Positions 31,933 to 43,330 are shown, counted from the first letter of the stretch. The stretch is DNA of 64,000 nt from Cycas panzhihuaensis (GCA_023213395.1 CM041465.1:82963741-83027740), one strand, 5' to 3'. The notes: generated from the sequence alone by a model not told the origin. Program-made: numbers and translations.

Positions 31933-33580
31933 GAGACTGATATCAACTTTGAGGCACTCCTCATAAATTTTAGTTGCCAAGATATTAGTTGTAGACTATC
32001 CCATCATATTCTTTGGATTTATGCCATTAGAAGTACCATTAAGAGAAGAATGACTGGCATCCCTCCTTTGTCGCTATTACACGTCTTTGTTGTAATAGTT
32101 GAAGTTGTTGCATCTGAAACTATTGCAATTGATGTAGTTGCTCCCTTGCTTTCATTTATTGTCTGTATGAAGCTGCAATCTTTGAATGCTTCTCATTCAT
32201 CCTTGTTTTTCTTGCTTAAACAGTGTTTTCACACCAAGGTAGTACTCTCCTAGAGTAATACAAATCTTGGTGCCCATTTCGTGGAATACAAGCACTTTGT
32301 AATATATGATAGCTCCAATGCTTATTGGGATAGGAACTTTGACACTTCCCACTCATGTGATCGTGTTGTAAGATCAGGTGAAAACCCACATGTAGCTTCT
32401 AATAAGTTGTTTCTATGTAGTGGTTAATTGGTCGAGCGGAGTTCAGAGAGTGGGATAGAGCAAAGATATACAAAGAGGATTGGGCCTATGATCTACAAGC
32501 CTATGTCTTCTTGAAAGGTTGATTGCTAATGTCACTCATTTCACTTCACCCATTCGATGATATGTAGATGTTATAATTCACAGATTGCTTGTTGCTGCTT
32601 TGGGTTTGCATAAATTGCCTTCACATTTTAGGATTCATCGACCGCTGCTGCGTAACCAGAGAACGACTATGGCAGCCATTGACATGGATATATCAAATGC
32701 AACCTCAGTAATGCGTTTTCAAACCCTTTGAAATCTATTTGCAGGCATCTTCAAGTCCAACATTCTGCAAGATTAAGATACTTAGCTTCCTCGCATACAG
32801 AGTAACAGAGCGCATCCACCACACTCTGTGAAATGCCACTTGAAGAAGTGTGATTGTTGTCCATCATTAGAGCATTGTTCGATTAAGAGAAAGGGACAAG
32901 GAAGCTGTACAGTGACCAAACTCTAAGCTAAGAATGATGAGAACTCTCCATTAGTTGTCACCAAGATTGATTTACCATCTACTTTGCTCTAAACTTAGCA
33001 GAGGAGATCAGACTTCAATTTGTCAAGTATTGATCAATTTATCAATGAGTTGCAGAGATGCATTGATGAGTTTTTTCGTATGAAATTGGGTGACCTTCAA
33101 CTGACTTCCATTCGCTGGAGGATCGACAAAACATAGCAGCATGCCCACTCGCTATGATCTTCTCGGCATCTAGACCTAAAATACAATGCTAGATTTTGAT
33201 TTCACAGCTTCGTTGAAGAGAAATTTTTGTTTGTGTCCTCATTCCTTTGTCCATGTTTTTCGTTATGTTGTTTAATTTTTTTAATTTTTCTAGAGTTTTT
33301 AAAACTTTATGTTATATCTTTCAAAATATTCATAGTATATTTTCTTTTTAATATTTGTCTTCATTCTAAAGTTTTGTCTTTTTAATCATTTTAGCTCATT
33401 TAAGTAGTTTTTAGTCTGTTTTTTTATTTGTTCTTAGTTTTTAGAGGCCTTTTTTAGTTTTTGATATATTTCTTTTTATATACACGAAAGAATAATAAAT
33501 TTTAATCATAAAATCTTTAAAAGAAAACTTGAAAGATTAAAAAGATAATTTCCTAATTGAACCACCCTTCATTACCAGTC
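31933..33580. other. Unexplained 1.6-kb segment in copia B leader
   Basis: Too long for a copia leader. Contains the decayed frame at 32831-33136 and a very T-rich stretch at 33240-33480. May be an insertion or captured sequence; origin not recognised. Confidence 0.4.
32831..33136 (+). pseudogene. Decayed Cys-rich open frame, unrecognised
   Basis: One frame of about 101 codons with only three internal stops before the terminal TAG. It starts KCHLKKCDCCPSLEHCSIK (a C..C.C C...H C spacing that could be a metal site), then KIDLPSTLL, then SSIDQFINELQRCIDEFFRM and a basic end SIRWRIDK. It does not look like gag, protease, integrase or RT. A helical C-terminal part is likely from the heptad-like spacing. 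Possibly a captured host exon; function unknown. Confidence 0.35.
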
Positions 33581-33599
33581 CTACAAGGGGAATGATTAG

Positions 33600-33990
33600 G
33601 ACTCCTCAAGGTACCACTCCCACACACTTTATTGTGCTTTCTCGAAGTCTATAGAGTATAAGGGAAGGTAAAAGCTATTAGATGTATTGAGTGGTAGACT
33701 AAGGTGTATACCTAATAAACCTTGGAGTTTTGGAGATTAGGCTAGAGCTGAAGAGGGTGAATGCCTTGGTTGGAAGTGTGCCCTTAGATAAGGATCTGTT
33801 ATTCAGGCTGTAAATTCAGCATAAGTGGGTCAACAGTGTCGCTGGGTGGCAAAGCCTTCAATAGTGCCCGTGTACCTTCAGGTATATAGGGTTCCCAATC
33901 TATCACTTGTGAGTAGGTATGGCATCAGATAAGATCGTCTCAACTACCAGACGTTGTTAAGCAAGGAGACATTAGGACTATAACTATTAG
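33600..33990 (+). repeat. Dispersed repeat R1, copy 1
   Basis: Contains gatctgttattcaggct and, further on, gtaccttcaggtatataggg. Similar sequence occurs at 41580-42040 (reverse) and 61420-61640. The three hosts are different LTR elements, so the repeat moved on its own or is recurrently captured. Edges uncertain. Confidence 0.5.
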
Positions 33991-34033
33991 ATTAGCAAAC
34001 CTTTAGGTAGACAAGACACATATTTGAGACAAA

Positions 34034-34870
34034 ATGGCACTTCAAATAGTTGCAACTAACACTATTAAATTATCAGGCAGTGATAATTTCTTGGCTTGGA
34101 AGAAACAAGTCAAGAACATTTTGATAATAAATAAACTATGGGCTTATCTTTCTGGTGAAATTTCCATGTCTAAAGACACCCGAGACCCTGATGATATTAA
34201 TGTTGTCATTCTTATTGATCCTACTGCTTTAACCTCCTTTAAGGATCTTGATGAAGTTGCCCTATCTCTCCTACACCTTTCCTGTGAGGATAATGTTGAC
34301 CAAAACATTTAGCTTGTTTCTATTTCTACTGAAGCTTGGGAAATAATCTGTGCATTGTACAAAAGGAAAGACAATGCTAGAATTGTCATGCTCATAGCGC
34401 AACTCTACTCTATACCTTATGCAAGATCAATTGTAGCTCACTTGACTTAAATCAAGTCAATCAAGAACCAATTGAGCGTTATAGGGCATCCACCTGATGA
34501 TTGTGACCTGATATCTTATATTGCCAATAGGATATAATTCTCTTATATCCAATATATCTTACTTTGATCATCATGCCACATTAGATTTCAACACTTTTAA
34601 AGGTCTTTTGCTTCAAGAGGAATGTATTTTGAGCAAACTTGGAGATTTAGGTGCCTCCTCTTCAATTCCAGCTTTTGCAGCATGACATAAGGGGAAACAA
34701 CAACATCCAGACCTTAATTAGTAGTTCGGTTTAATGAATTTGAACCAACATCCATATCAACAGTGTCAACAATGTCCTCAATATCCTAATCAAATTGTTT
34801 GTCACTACTGTGGCAAACCTAGTCACATTGCACTTGATTGTAGGAAGAAGAAAATTGATTTGTAATAGCA
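34034..34870 (+). pseudogene. Copia B gag
   Basis: Starts with ATG at 34034 (MALQIVATNTIKLSGSDNFL), where KLSGSDNFLAWK is the usual N-terminal copia gag motif. The first frame runs to 34312. Later pieces carry EAWEIICALYKRKDNARI, then a KGLLLQEE remnant near 34600, and the single CCHC knuckle CHYCGKPSHIALDC at about 34802-34845. Several stops and a frameshift near 34490. Confidence 0.8.
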
Positions 34871-35039
34871 ACGGCATCAGAACTGCCCTGTAACTCGAGC
34901 AATCAGAATGGGCATAGCAATTATCAAGGACCAAGGAAGCAAATCTAGAATGCCCCTTGGGGCAATCAACAAAATAGTAATTGCAACCAGAGATAAAATT
35001 AGAATCAAAGAGGCCACATGGCCAATTCACAAAACGTGT

Positions 35040-35274
35040 TCTTTGCTGCATTGACAACACATCATTCTGACAAATCCTGGTTGATAGATTCTAGAGTCTC
35101 TCATCACATGACAGATTCTAGAGATTTATTCATAGATACAAGGCTTGTATAGGATTAATCAATAATATTTGGTGATGATGTTGTTTTGAGGTTGCCAAGA
35201 TCAACAATGCTTTCCATATCTTTGAAGGATTCTGATATAGATATCACCTTAATAATATTTTCTATGTCGTTGGC
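35040..35274 (+). pseudogene. Copia B protease
   Basis: SWLIDSRVSHHMTDS at about 35077-35120 corresponds to WLIDSGASHHMT; Gly of DSG is Arg. Downstream IFGDDVVL and the LKDSDIDITL segments survive in one frame with stops. Confidence 0.7.
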
Positions 35275-36043
35275 ATGACATGCAATATGTTATCAGTCAA
35301 CCAGATAAACAAGCAACACTTTGATGTCCTATTTAATTACCTTGGAAAATGCTTAATTACTAATTTGAATGGCAATTTGATTGCCTTTAGATATGAAGAC
35401 CAAGGCTTGTATAAACTTGATGCAACTTCAAGACCTATATTTCTACAAAATAATATTGGCACTTGTAGTAACTTAGCTTCCACTTCTGATACTTCAGCTT
35501 CCACCTTAAATACTAACGAGCAATCTGCTTCAAAGGCACTTGTTTCTTAGAGACTTCCTAAAGACCGATTATGGCATACAACGCCTTAGTCATTTGAATA
35601 TGAATAGCCTCCATTTGCTTTTCAAATTGAATATGGTGCATAGATTACCAAATATTAAGCAGACTAAATGTGTCTGTGAGGCTTGCGTCATGGAAAAACA
35701 TCATTGGATTTCATTCAGATCAGATGGTAGAGTTTGGCATGCTAAAGAACCATTGGGCCTTGTTCGCTCTGACATTTTTGGACCCATGTCTCAGGCATTA
35801 TTCAATGGCTATTGCTATTTTATTACAGTTATTGATGATTATTTCTATGAAGTATGGGTTTATTTCCTGAAGCAGAAATCAAAAATATTTGAAAATTTTA
35901 GAGAATTTAAGCATGGAACTGAATTAGAATTTGGAAATCCAATCAAAATTCTTCACCACAACAATGGAGGTGAACACACTTTTAGAGAATTCACCTAGTT
36001 TTGTAAATACAATAGGATCAAACGATAGCTTTTTGCCCTTTAC
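35275..36043 (+). pseudogene. Copia B integrase, N-terminal part
   Basis: NMLSVNQINKQHFDVLF (from 35278) is the protease-integrase joint. The HHCC finger lies in 35540-35998: RLSHLNMNSLHLL and CVCEACVMEKHH. Catalytic residues: Asp kept in RSDIFGPM; the second Asp is Asn (HHNNGGEH where SDNGGE is usual). The frame ends at a stop near 35998, and G5 begins at 36044 within the codons before TPQQNG. Confidence 0.82.
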
Positions 36044-36378
36044 TAAAGTGTTTCCTCTCAGAAATTCAACCTTGTAGATGCAGACCAATAGAAGTAGAGC
36101 CAAAATAACACAAGTTTGCAAACAGATCACCAAAAGGGAGTACTGAAGTACTTTCTCTTTAAGATAACAATACTCAATAATCCTTACAAGTAGAGATCAA
36201 CCCTTTAAATAAGCATGCGAGGATCTTCTTCCTAATGATATTATTAGTGGCCCTAGCACCCTTACATCTTATTGGACAACTTAGTGGTCCATGCACAAAT
36301 CTTAGTAGCTAACATCAATCCTTAACCTATTGGTAACTCCCCCTTACTAGTGCTTAGGAAAGGTGGGATTACGTTACA
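36044..36378 (-). repeat. G5 3' LTR
   Basis: 335 bp; the left end is taaagtg, where the other LTR has tggagtg; the right end is ttaca. The reverse complement of the adjacent ggtccctccctctgag is a polypurine tract (CAGAGGGAGGGACC). Confidence 0.9.
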
Positions 36379-36950
36379 GGTCCCTCCCTCTGAGACGCTG
36401 AGTTCTCGCAGCATTGGAGATGAGGATATTGTTGGATGAACTCGTCAGAGTTCCAAGTTGCTTCATCTGTATCACAACCGACCCATTATACCAAGTGCTC
36501 AGAAATAGTGTGAATCTGGAGGCGGCACTAGCGGCTAGCAAGGATTTTATCTGGTGGAATTGTAAGAGTTTACTCCTTTGAGAGAATGGGTAAGGTGGTG
36601 TGGGGTGTAACTTTAGTTTCAAGGTATTTTTTTAGACAAGAAACATGGAAAACGTTATGGATATTGGTGTTCGGGGGGAGTTCAAGGGCATAAGAAACTT
36701 CATCGACTTTGTGGAGGACTTTCTAAGGGCCATAGTAACGAGGGCTTAGTTTATGCCCTTTATGTGACTTAAGAGATTGTTGCTTGTAGGGTTGGAGGCA
36801 GAGGAATACTAGATCTCCAATGTCAAAGGATCGATCAGATCGGTGGCGGTCAGCAAGTTGTTTCATTCGATTTCTAGCAGCGACCAGATTTTGTCGAAGG
36901 GTATGGAGGATTAGGTCCATCTCTTGAAGCTTTTGTTGTATAGAAGTCGT
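36379..36950 (-). pseudogene. G5 integrase C-terminus and chromodomain remnant
   Basis: The piece 36723-36920 contains QNLVAARNRMKQLADRHR, SFDIGDLVFLCLQPYKQ and KLSPRYYGP, the C-terminal DNA-binding domain with its GPY/F start. Further on the minus strand encodes VSYALELPPN and HNVFHVSCLKK (about 36630-36700), then WVGCDTDEATWNSDEFIQQYP (about 36410-36480), a chromodomain with the ATW signature. One stop lies inside the chromodomain. Confidence 0.82.
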
Positions 36951-37560
36951 TCAAAAGTTTGTGGCTAGGGTATGGTGGGAAGGGGGGTGGTAGTCATAGA
37001 GAGCTGAAAAAGGGGACATACTGATAACATAATGGTAAGAGGAGTTGTACCAATACTCTGCTAGGGAGAGCCAAGAGAGCCACTTAACTTGGTGTTCAGA
37101 CGCAAAGCAATGTAGATAAGTTTCTAAAGTTTTGTTCGAGACATCAGATTGGCCATCTATTTGCAGGTGGTAGGCAGAACTCATGTTAAATGAGGTTTTG
37201 ATAGCCTTAAAGAGTTCTTTCCAAAAAGAGCTAGTAAACTTGGGGTCTCGATTGCAAACGATTGATGAAGGGAAGTTGTGAAGTCAAAATATGAATTGGA
37301 CATATAGGTCGGCGAGACGAGAGGACATATACGAGGTGTGAACAAGGAGAAAGTGTGAGTGCTTAGTTAATTGATCAATGATTACCCAAATGGAGTCAAA
37401 CCTAGCAGATGGAGGTAAACCCGTGATAAAGTCCATAACAATATTATGCCACTTGCCTTGAGGAATGTTTAGTGGTTGGAGAAGTCCAGGAAGGGCTTTG
37501 GTATCGATTTTATTTCACTAACATGTATCACATTCTAATACGAAAGTGAATATTGTAGTC
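36951..37560 (-). pseudogene. G5 integrase core
   Basis: GLLQPLNIPQGKWH, MDFITGLPP (catalytic Asp), VIIDQLTKHSHF and CNRDPKFTSSFWKELF (second Asp) are readable at 37185-37500, then DGQSDVSNKTLE at 37140-37160 where the catalytic Glu of DGQTE is Asp. AEYWYNSSYH and MSPFSALYDYHPP follow. A frame break occurs at about 37280. The Glu-to-Asp change predicts little or no integrase activity even with frames intact. Confidence 0.82.
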
Positions 37561-37820
37561 TTCATATAGGGGCAAAAGAAATCTACACAGATTCGACGAT
37601 AAGTTTTATCAAACTCTGAGTGGCCTTTGAAGGGAGATGAGTGGTATTTTGTTAGGATTCTAGGTATGAATGAGGAGGATGGGTGGAGAAAGATGTGATT
37701 TTGATAGAGTAGATGATTATTAAAGGTTGACCAACCTTTATGGGTGAAAACGTTTTTACTCCAGTTAGGGTAGTCAAGCTGGGCTTGGTTTTCAACCCAT
37801 AGCTTATCAAGCCAAAGGGG

Positions 37821-38267
37821 TTAGGGTTTGTTTATGACATGGAGGCTCGGGTTGGGGGTACTGTCGTCAGGGTGGAGACATGAAACGACGTTTGCGACTG
37901 TATTGTCTTTGCCTTTTTTATACGATATTGTAAAGTCAAAGACTTGTAGATGGTGAACCCACTTAGCTTGTTCTTCTGATAAGACTAATTGATCTAATAG
38001 ATTATGGAGGCTATGATGATCCATGAGAATAGTGAATTTAGAGCCTAAGAGGTATTGCCACCACTTATCAATAGTGTGGAGAATAGCTTTCATCTCCTTC
38101 TGGTATGTAGAGAGACGGAGCTCATGCTCTTTTAATTTTTGGCTCTTGAATGCAATGGGATGAGGGTCTTGCATTAGGACTGCACCCGGTCCGAATCCCA
38201 AGGCATCACATTCAAGTTGGAAAGGCCGGTTGAAGTCAAGAGTGATGAGGACTGGGGTGAAGGTCAT
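37821..38267 (-). pseudogene. G5 RNase H
   Basis: 148 open residues: FQLECDALGFGPGAVL (usual catalytic Asp position in the CDAS segment retained), FKSQKLKEHELRLSTYQKEM with the Glu, ILHTIDKWWQYLLG, and MDHHSLHNLLDQ with Asp. WVHHLQVFDFTI and KKGKDNTVANVVSC close the domain. This is the longest unbroken RNase H in the window. Confidence 0.88.
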
Positions 38268-39182
38268 TACGACTTTAAGGTAGAAAAAAGTAGCATCATC
38301 TTTTAGAGACCATTGAAAGGCATCTTTACGAAGGAGGTTGGTTAAGGGGGCTATGAGTGTGGCGTAGTTACGTACAAACCGCTGGTAGAATCTTGTGAGC
38401 CTAAGGAATGCTCATAGTTGGGTAGGGGTGGTGGGTGTTGGCCAAGTTGTGGTGATAGATATTTTATCGGGGCTCACGTGTACCCCTTTTGATGAGATGC
38501 TATGCCCCAAGTATGTGAGTTTAGATTGCCCAAATTCACACTTAGATAATTTTGCATAGAGTTGGTGGTTTTGCAGTATTTGAAGGACAATTTCTAGGTG
38601 TTAGATGTGGTGGTCTAGGCAGACACTATAAATAAGAATGTCATCAAAGAATACTATGACAAATTTTTGGAGGTAGGGGTTGAAGATTTTGTTCATGAGG
38701 GCTTGAAAAGTTGGTGGGGCATTACAAAGGCCAAAGGGCATAAAATGAAACTCAAAGTGGCCATGATGTGTCCAAAACATTGTCTTATGGTAGTCTGCTG
38801 GGGCAATTGGGATTTGGTAGTAACCAGATTGAAGCTCTAGCTTAGAAAAGATGGTCGTGCCATGGATTTCGTCCAACATGTCATCTATGCGAGGGGTGGA
38901 GAACTTATTTTTTATGGTAATTTTGTTTAGCTCTCTATAATCGACATAGAGGTGAAAGGAACCATCTTTCTTCCTAACTAAGACGATTGGAGTTGCATAA
39001 GGGCTTTTGCTAGGTTGGATTATGCCCATGTCGAGGAGCTCGGTTGTGAGTTTCTCGATTTCGTTCTTTTGCAAGTATGAGTTACGGTAGGGTCTTAGGC
39101 TGATAAGGTCATGATTGGATTGGTAGGTCAATTGTATAATAGAAGCCACGATCACGTGGGGTAGTAGTGGGTAGAGGAGCAA
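38268..39182 (-). pseudogene. G5 reverse transcriptase
   Basis: The piece 38601-39182 (193 residues) has RPYRNSYLQKNEIEKLT, IIQPSKSPYATPIVLVRKKDG, YVDYRELNKITIKN, FMPFGLCNAPPTFQALMN and the catalytic VIVFFDDILIYS. After a break near 38600 the thumb continues with LGHSISSKGVHV and WSLKDDA near 38300-38560. Apart from that break the sequence is typical of chromoviral RT. Confidence 0.88.
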
Positions 39183-39359
39183 AGACCTATTTGTATTGGG
39201 TAATGATGTCTTGGATGCATGGGTGAATTTGCAGTTCGATTTGAATATTATTGAGGTAGACTATGTATCCTAGGTGGGATTGAAGATGGCGTTTCATACA
39301 TCCAAGAGAAACCAATTGGTTAGGGGGAGACTACATCCCATAAATTTTGTGATTTCAAC

Positions 39360-39720
39360 CCATTTAGTCTTTGAAAGCGATGAATGGGTTGGTAGGTGAG
39401 TTATTTGTACTGTAAGTTCCTAGAGTTTGTAACCATTGAATCCTCAAGATAGCATCAGACCCTCCTATTGATAAGGCATAGAAATTTGACACCAACAGAT
39501 AGGAGCCAATTTGGACTTGTAGTTTTTTAATAACACCAACGTAGTGGAGTTGCTGGTACCCTGGCAGAGAACAGGTGAAGCTAGTTTTTGGTACTATATA
39601 TAGGTTGAGTTGTCGGGCTATAGAGATATTAATGAAATTGAGTGACATGCCACCATCGATCAAGATAGACATTGGAGTTTTGGACGAATGCCACAGACAT
39701 GTAGGGGTTCAGGGCAAGAG
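39360..39720 (-). pseudogene. G5 aspartic protease
   Basis: 102 open residues (39364-39672): MSILIDGGMSLNFI (catalytic Asp; usual form LIDSGSTHNFI), ARQLNL, then IQVQIGSYL-like and ALSIGGSDAIL, which matches the conserved C-terminal GxDxVLG motif with Arg in place of Gly. Frame break just upstream. Confidence 0.8.
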
Positions 39721-39859
39721 GAGGTGTTGACAGTGGATAGGGATACTTCAGAGTGAGGGTCTGGGGTAGAGTCATCATGGGTGTCATCTTCAAGCTCGTG
39801 TTTAGAGTAAAAGTCAAAGGGTTCATCAAAGGATAGGGATGGGTCAATGGAAAAAACCA

Positions 39860-40970
39860 TGCGTTGCGCCTTACAGATGTGGTTATGTCCAAAAGTCCAC
39901 TTTTCTGCACACTGCATATAGAGGATGGCCTCTAGACGATGTTGTGCTTCGGCTTGGGAAATTTAGACTCTTTTGGTAGATGAGTCATTGTTTTGATGAT
40001 CGGTAGTTGGGCAGGTGGTATCATCCTATTGCGGTCGAGGACGTGCAAAGTCAGCTTGAGGACAGGTAGCGTCATCAAATCAAGGCCGCTATTGGTGGAA
40101 GTCTAATTGTTGAGTGCGTGAGAACCAAGTGTTATCCCGATGAATCATTGAGGGTTTATCTACCATAAATTCGGCCTCTAGTGATCGAGCCCACTTGAAT
40201 GCATCCTTGATGGAGTAGATTGCCATTGTCTTTAGTCTCATCTAAATGCAATCTTGAAGTCCCACCACATATATATCAATTATTGTTTGTTTATCCAAGT
40301 TTTAGCTTTGTGGCGGGAGATTGTAGAAAGCTTGAAATTCGTTAGTATAAGCCTCCATTGTTGTAGTCTATTTAAGCTAAGTAAATTGCCTGAAGAAAGA
40401 TTGACTCCATATATCCTCGTATTATTCAATGAAACAGCTGGTGAAGTGGGACCATATTAAGTGGGAGGGATATTCTCGTTTCCACCAGTTGAACCAATGG
40501 TGGGCTTGTCCATCTAAGTGGTTGGAAGCATATAAGAGTTGATCCTCCTCAGACATTGGGTGGAGTGTGAAATAGGATTCTAACTTGTTAATCCAACTTT
40601 GAGTACATTTCCTATTCACGTTCGGATTGAAAGTAGGAATGTTGATTTTATGAAAGAAATGTTGTCTTGGTGGAGAACCTCCTATAGTTGCATTGCTTCC
40701 TTGAAAAGGGAGAGGTTGGTTGCCTGTAGTATGAGAAGTGCCTATGCTGTGGAGAGGGGATTGTAATGACTGCTAGATTTGTGCCATGATTCCTTTTTTT
40801 GTTCTCTTGAGATCTGATTTGGAAGGTATGTTCTCGAACTTACTGGTGACATATTGCTTGAAGTTCTCTGTATCTAGCTTGAAGTTGTTGAATTTAATGG
40901 TTAACTCATTAATTCTTTCTCCTTGAGTTTTTTCCATTGGAGTTGTAGAAGGGGCTTGCAGAAGCGACAA
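39860..40970 (-). pseudogene. G5 gag with knuckle remnant
   Basis: Starts at 40970 (MSLLQAPSTTPMEKTQG) with a helical N-terminus containing ENIPSKSDLKR. The capsid core at 40422-40619 reads WINKLESYFTLHPM, EDQLLYASNHLDGQAHHWF and WSHFTSCFIE. After further breaks a knuckle remnant CAEKWTFGHNHICK lies at 39870-39910; its first Cys is replaced by Tyr. Frames are broken at four or more points. Confidence 0.8.
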
Positions 40971-41362
40971 ATAGTAGAAAGAAGAGGAATGGACGAAGTG
41001 GGACAGACCAAGAAAGAATGAGATATAAGGACAAGGGAGTTGTTATGAGAGAGAGGGGAGGTAAAATGGGGGGGGAGTAAGGTGTTTATAGCCTGTTGAC
41101 CCCAAAATTTATATAAACAAGATATTGGGCCCACTAAAAAGAGTGCAGAAGGCTCATCTAAATGGAGTATATGAAATTTAAGGTGAATTTTGGGTGGCGG
41201 GGCCCATCAATGCCCTAGGTACTGAAAAACATGAAAATTGCTAACACGAACTAACTTAGTGCAAACTGGCCAACACGATGTGTTGATCAAAATAAAGTAT
41301 ATGAGTTATAGGGGTAATTGTTTTAGTTATGAACTTACACCGTGAAGAGTGACTAAGTGGAG

Positions 41363-41478
41363 TTTTTTTTTTTTTCTTTTGCTTCTTTTCCTTCTTCTTC
41401 TTCTTTCCTCTCTTTTTTTAATTTTTGGGAAGACTGACTACTCTGACAGGTTTTGAATTCAGGCAGTAAGTAGAAACT

Positions 41479-41509
<31 letters not shown>
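41363..41509. repeat. Pyrimidine-rich tract and (TC)n microsatellite in G5 leader
   Basis: T/C-rich 41363-41418, then about 14 TC units at 41481-41509. Confidence 0.95.
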
Positions 41510-41512
<3 letters not shown>

Positions 41513-41579
41513 ATATGCAGTGGCTTACGATCTTAATTAGAAAATAGAGCAGGTGAAGTAGGGTGAAAATGATCAGAGA

Positions 41580-42040
41580 TGTCCTGCCAACTACTAGACA
41601 AGGTGTGCTTGGTCTTATAGGCCTACCAATAAATTTCTAATGCAGAAGTTCAGGGTAGGTAGCTTTGTGGCGTTAACTGCTAACCACTGCACTACAAGAC
41701 TTAAACGACTGATAGTTTACCTATGCTAGGGAGGATTTGGGATCCTAAAGGGGTTCTCCTATATACCTGAAGGTACGTGGAGGTGCACTTTCGTAGCCAG
41801 GTTTTGTCTAGGGCTTGGTTCAGGAGTGTTATCTCCAGTCCTTCATGCAAGGGGTGGAAAAGCCATGATGTCTTAGCCAGAACAACAGATCCCTGTGATT
41901 ATTTAAAGACCCCAGATACAGGGTCTCTACCTAACTACTTTGGTAGCTACCGAGTAGTGTTATCTACCTGAGAAAGAGAGGAGGGAGGGAGAAAGGGTAG
42001 TCACCCAGTGGTGTTATCTACCATTGGGATACAACTCAAT
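41580..42040 (-). repeat. Dispersed repeat R1, copy 2, with tRNA-like A-box
   Basis: The reverse complement carries gatctgttgttctggct and cgtaccttcaggtatatagg, as in copies at 33.6-34.0 and 61.4-61.6 kb. At 41678-41699 the minus strand reads CTTGTAGTGCAGTGGTTAGC, similar to the A-box part of a tRNA promoter. Possibly a SINE inserted in the G5 leader; no B-box or poly-A tail was convincing. Confidence 0.45.
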
Positions 42041-42295
42041 GCAGAAATTGAAATTAAAAAATGTATACAAAAAACTTGATGAAAAGCAGAAAAATAAATT
42101 ACTGGCATTACCTGGGGGAAGAAATTCCCCTTCCCTCACGACTCCTGAGTTGTTTTGGTACCATTCCTCAATCTCCGTGGAGGGAGTACTAAGCAAAGGA
42201 CTTTCCTCGATCTATACTTGGATAGAGAGAATACCCAATCTGATAGAGAAAAAAAACATTGATTTTTTGGGCAACTTCCCACGATCGCGAATGCG

Positions 42296-42307
42296 GCTCT
42301 GATACTA
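42296..42307 (-). other. G5 primer-binding site
   Basis: gctctgatacta is the reverse of TAGTATCAGAGC, one change from the initiator-Met site; two bases separate it from the LTR at 42310. Confidence 0.85.
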
Positions 42308-42309
42308 CT

Positions 42310-42644
42310 TGGAGTGTTTCCTCTTAGAAATTCGACCTTGTAGATGCAGACCAACAAAAGTAAAGCCAAAATAACACAAGTTCGCAAACAGATCACCAAA
42401 AGGGAGCACCGAAGTACTTTCTCTTTAATATAACAATACTCAATAATCCTTACAAGTAGAGCTCGACCCTTTAAATAAGCATGTGAAGGTCTTCTTCCTT
42501 ATGATATTATTGGTGGCCCTAGTGACCTTACATCTTATTGGACAACTTAACGGTCCATACACAAATCTTAATAGCTAACATCAATCCTTAACCTTTTGGT
42601 AACTCTCGATTGCTAGTGCTTAGAAAAGGTGGGGTTACATTACA
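42310..42644 (-). repeat. G5 5' LTR
   Basis: 335 bp, TGGAGTGTTT...ATTACA, same length as 36044-36378. Confidence 0.92.
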
Positions 42645-43330
42645 CTTACACACCTCAACAAAATGGAGTTGTTGAGCGTATGAATTGGACTTTGATTAGC
42701 AAAAGCAAAGCCATGCTTATTGCAAAAAAAAATTGGAACTTCAATTATGGGATGAAGCCCTTAACATAACTACTTATCTCAGAAATCAAAGTCTAATCAA
42801 GACAATTTTAAATATTATACCCAAGGAGGCTTCGTCACATCAAAAACCTATGGTCTCATATTTGTGCACCTTCGATTGTACAACATATATTCTTATATTA
42901 AAAGAACAAAGAAAAAAGTTGGATGACAAAAGCAGGAAATGTATTTTCATTAGCTACCAGCCTAGTTGCAAAGCCTACAAACTTTATGATCTTGCTACTA
43001 AGCAAATGTATATATCTCAGAATGTAATTTTTTCAGAAGAGAACCGGGACTTGAACATGACTCAACTTTCATTTTCTAATGAACAATTTGCAGTAACTCG
43101 GTTCCACCTGCTACTACACAGAATGTTCCTACAGTTCAATTGCCTCCATCATCATCATATACACCTGGTACTACATCTGCACTCCCGCCTCTACTTCAAC
43201 ACTCACTTTACTAATTTCTTCAAAAGATGTTCAAGAAGAGGTCATTTCAAAGCAACTTCCCAAATGGTACTTGTAGACTATCTTTTCCGCTCTATCATCT
43301 CTACAACAATCAATGAAGCAATCCAAGTAC
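42645..43330 (+). pseudogene. Copia B integrase, C-terminal part
   Basis: Resumes at YTPQQNGVVERMN (catalytic Glu in VVERM). A one-base shift leads to 42733-43380 with EEALNI-type and TTYLRNQ remnants, KLDDKSRKCIFISYQPSCKAYKLYD and QMYISQNVIFSEEN, the usual end of the copia integrase module before the RT spacer. Confidence 0.82.

Larger units (their letters stand above)
36044..42644 (-). mobile_element. Ty3/gypsy chromovirus G5, nested in copia B
   Basis: 6.6 kb, paired 335-bp LTRs (36044-36378; 42310-42644). Minus strand: 5' LTR, PBS, long leader, gag, knuckle, protease, RT, RNase H, integrase, chromodomain remnant, polypurine tract, 3' LTR. Flanks tttac (36039-36043) and cttac (42645-42649) agree at four of five bases. 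By hand count the LTRs differ at about 33 of 335 positions, so the insertion is old. All domains are identifiable but frames are broken. Confidence 0.92.

Noticed and set aside
33908-33930. tatggcatcagataag as the copia B primer-binding site
   Set aside because: It lies inside repeat R1; the site at 31921-31932, directly after recognisable LTR sequence, fits better.
35924-36133. Minus-strand frames 35924-36133 and 42136-42399 as a paired small gene
   Set aside because: They are the same LTR sequence of G5 read through its two copies.
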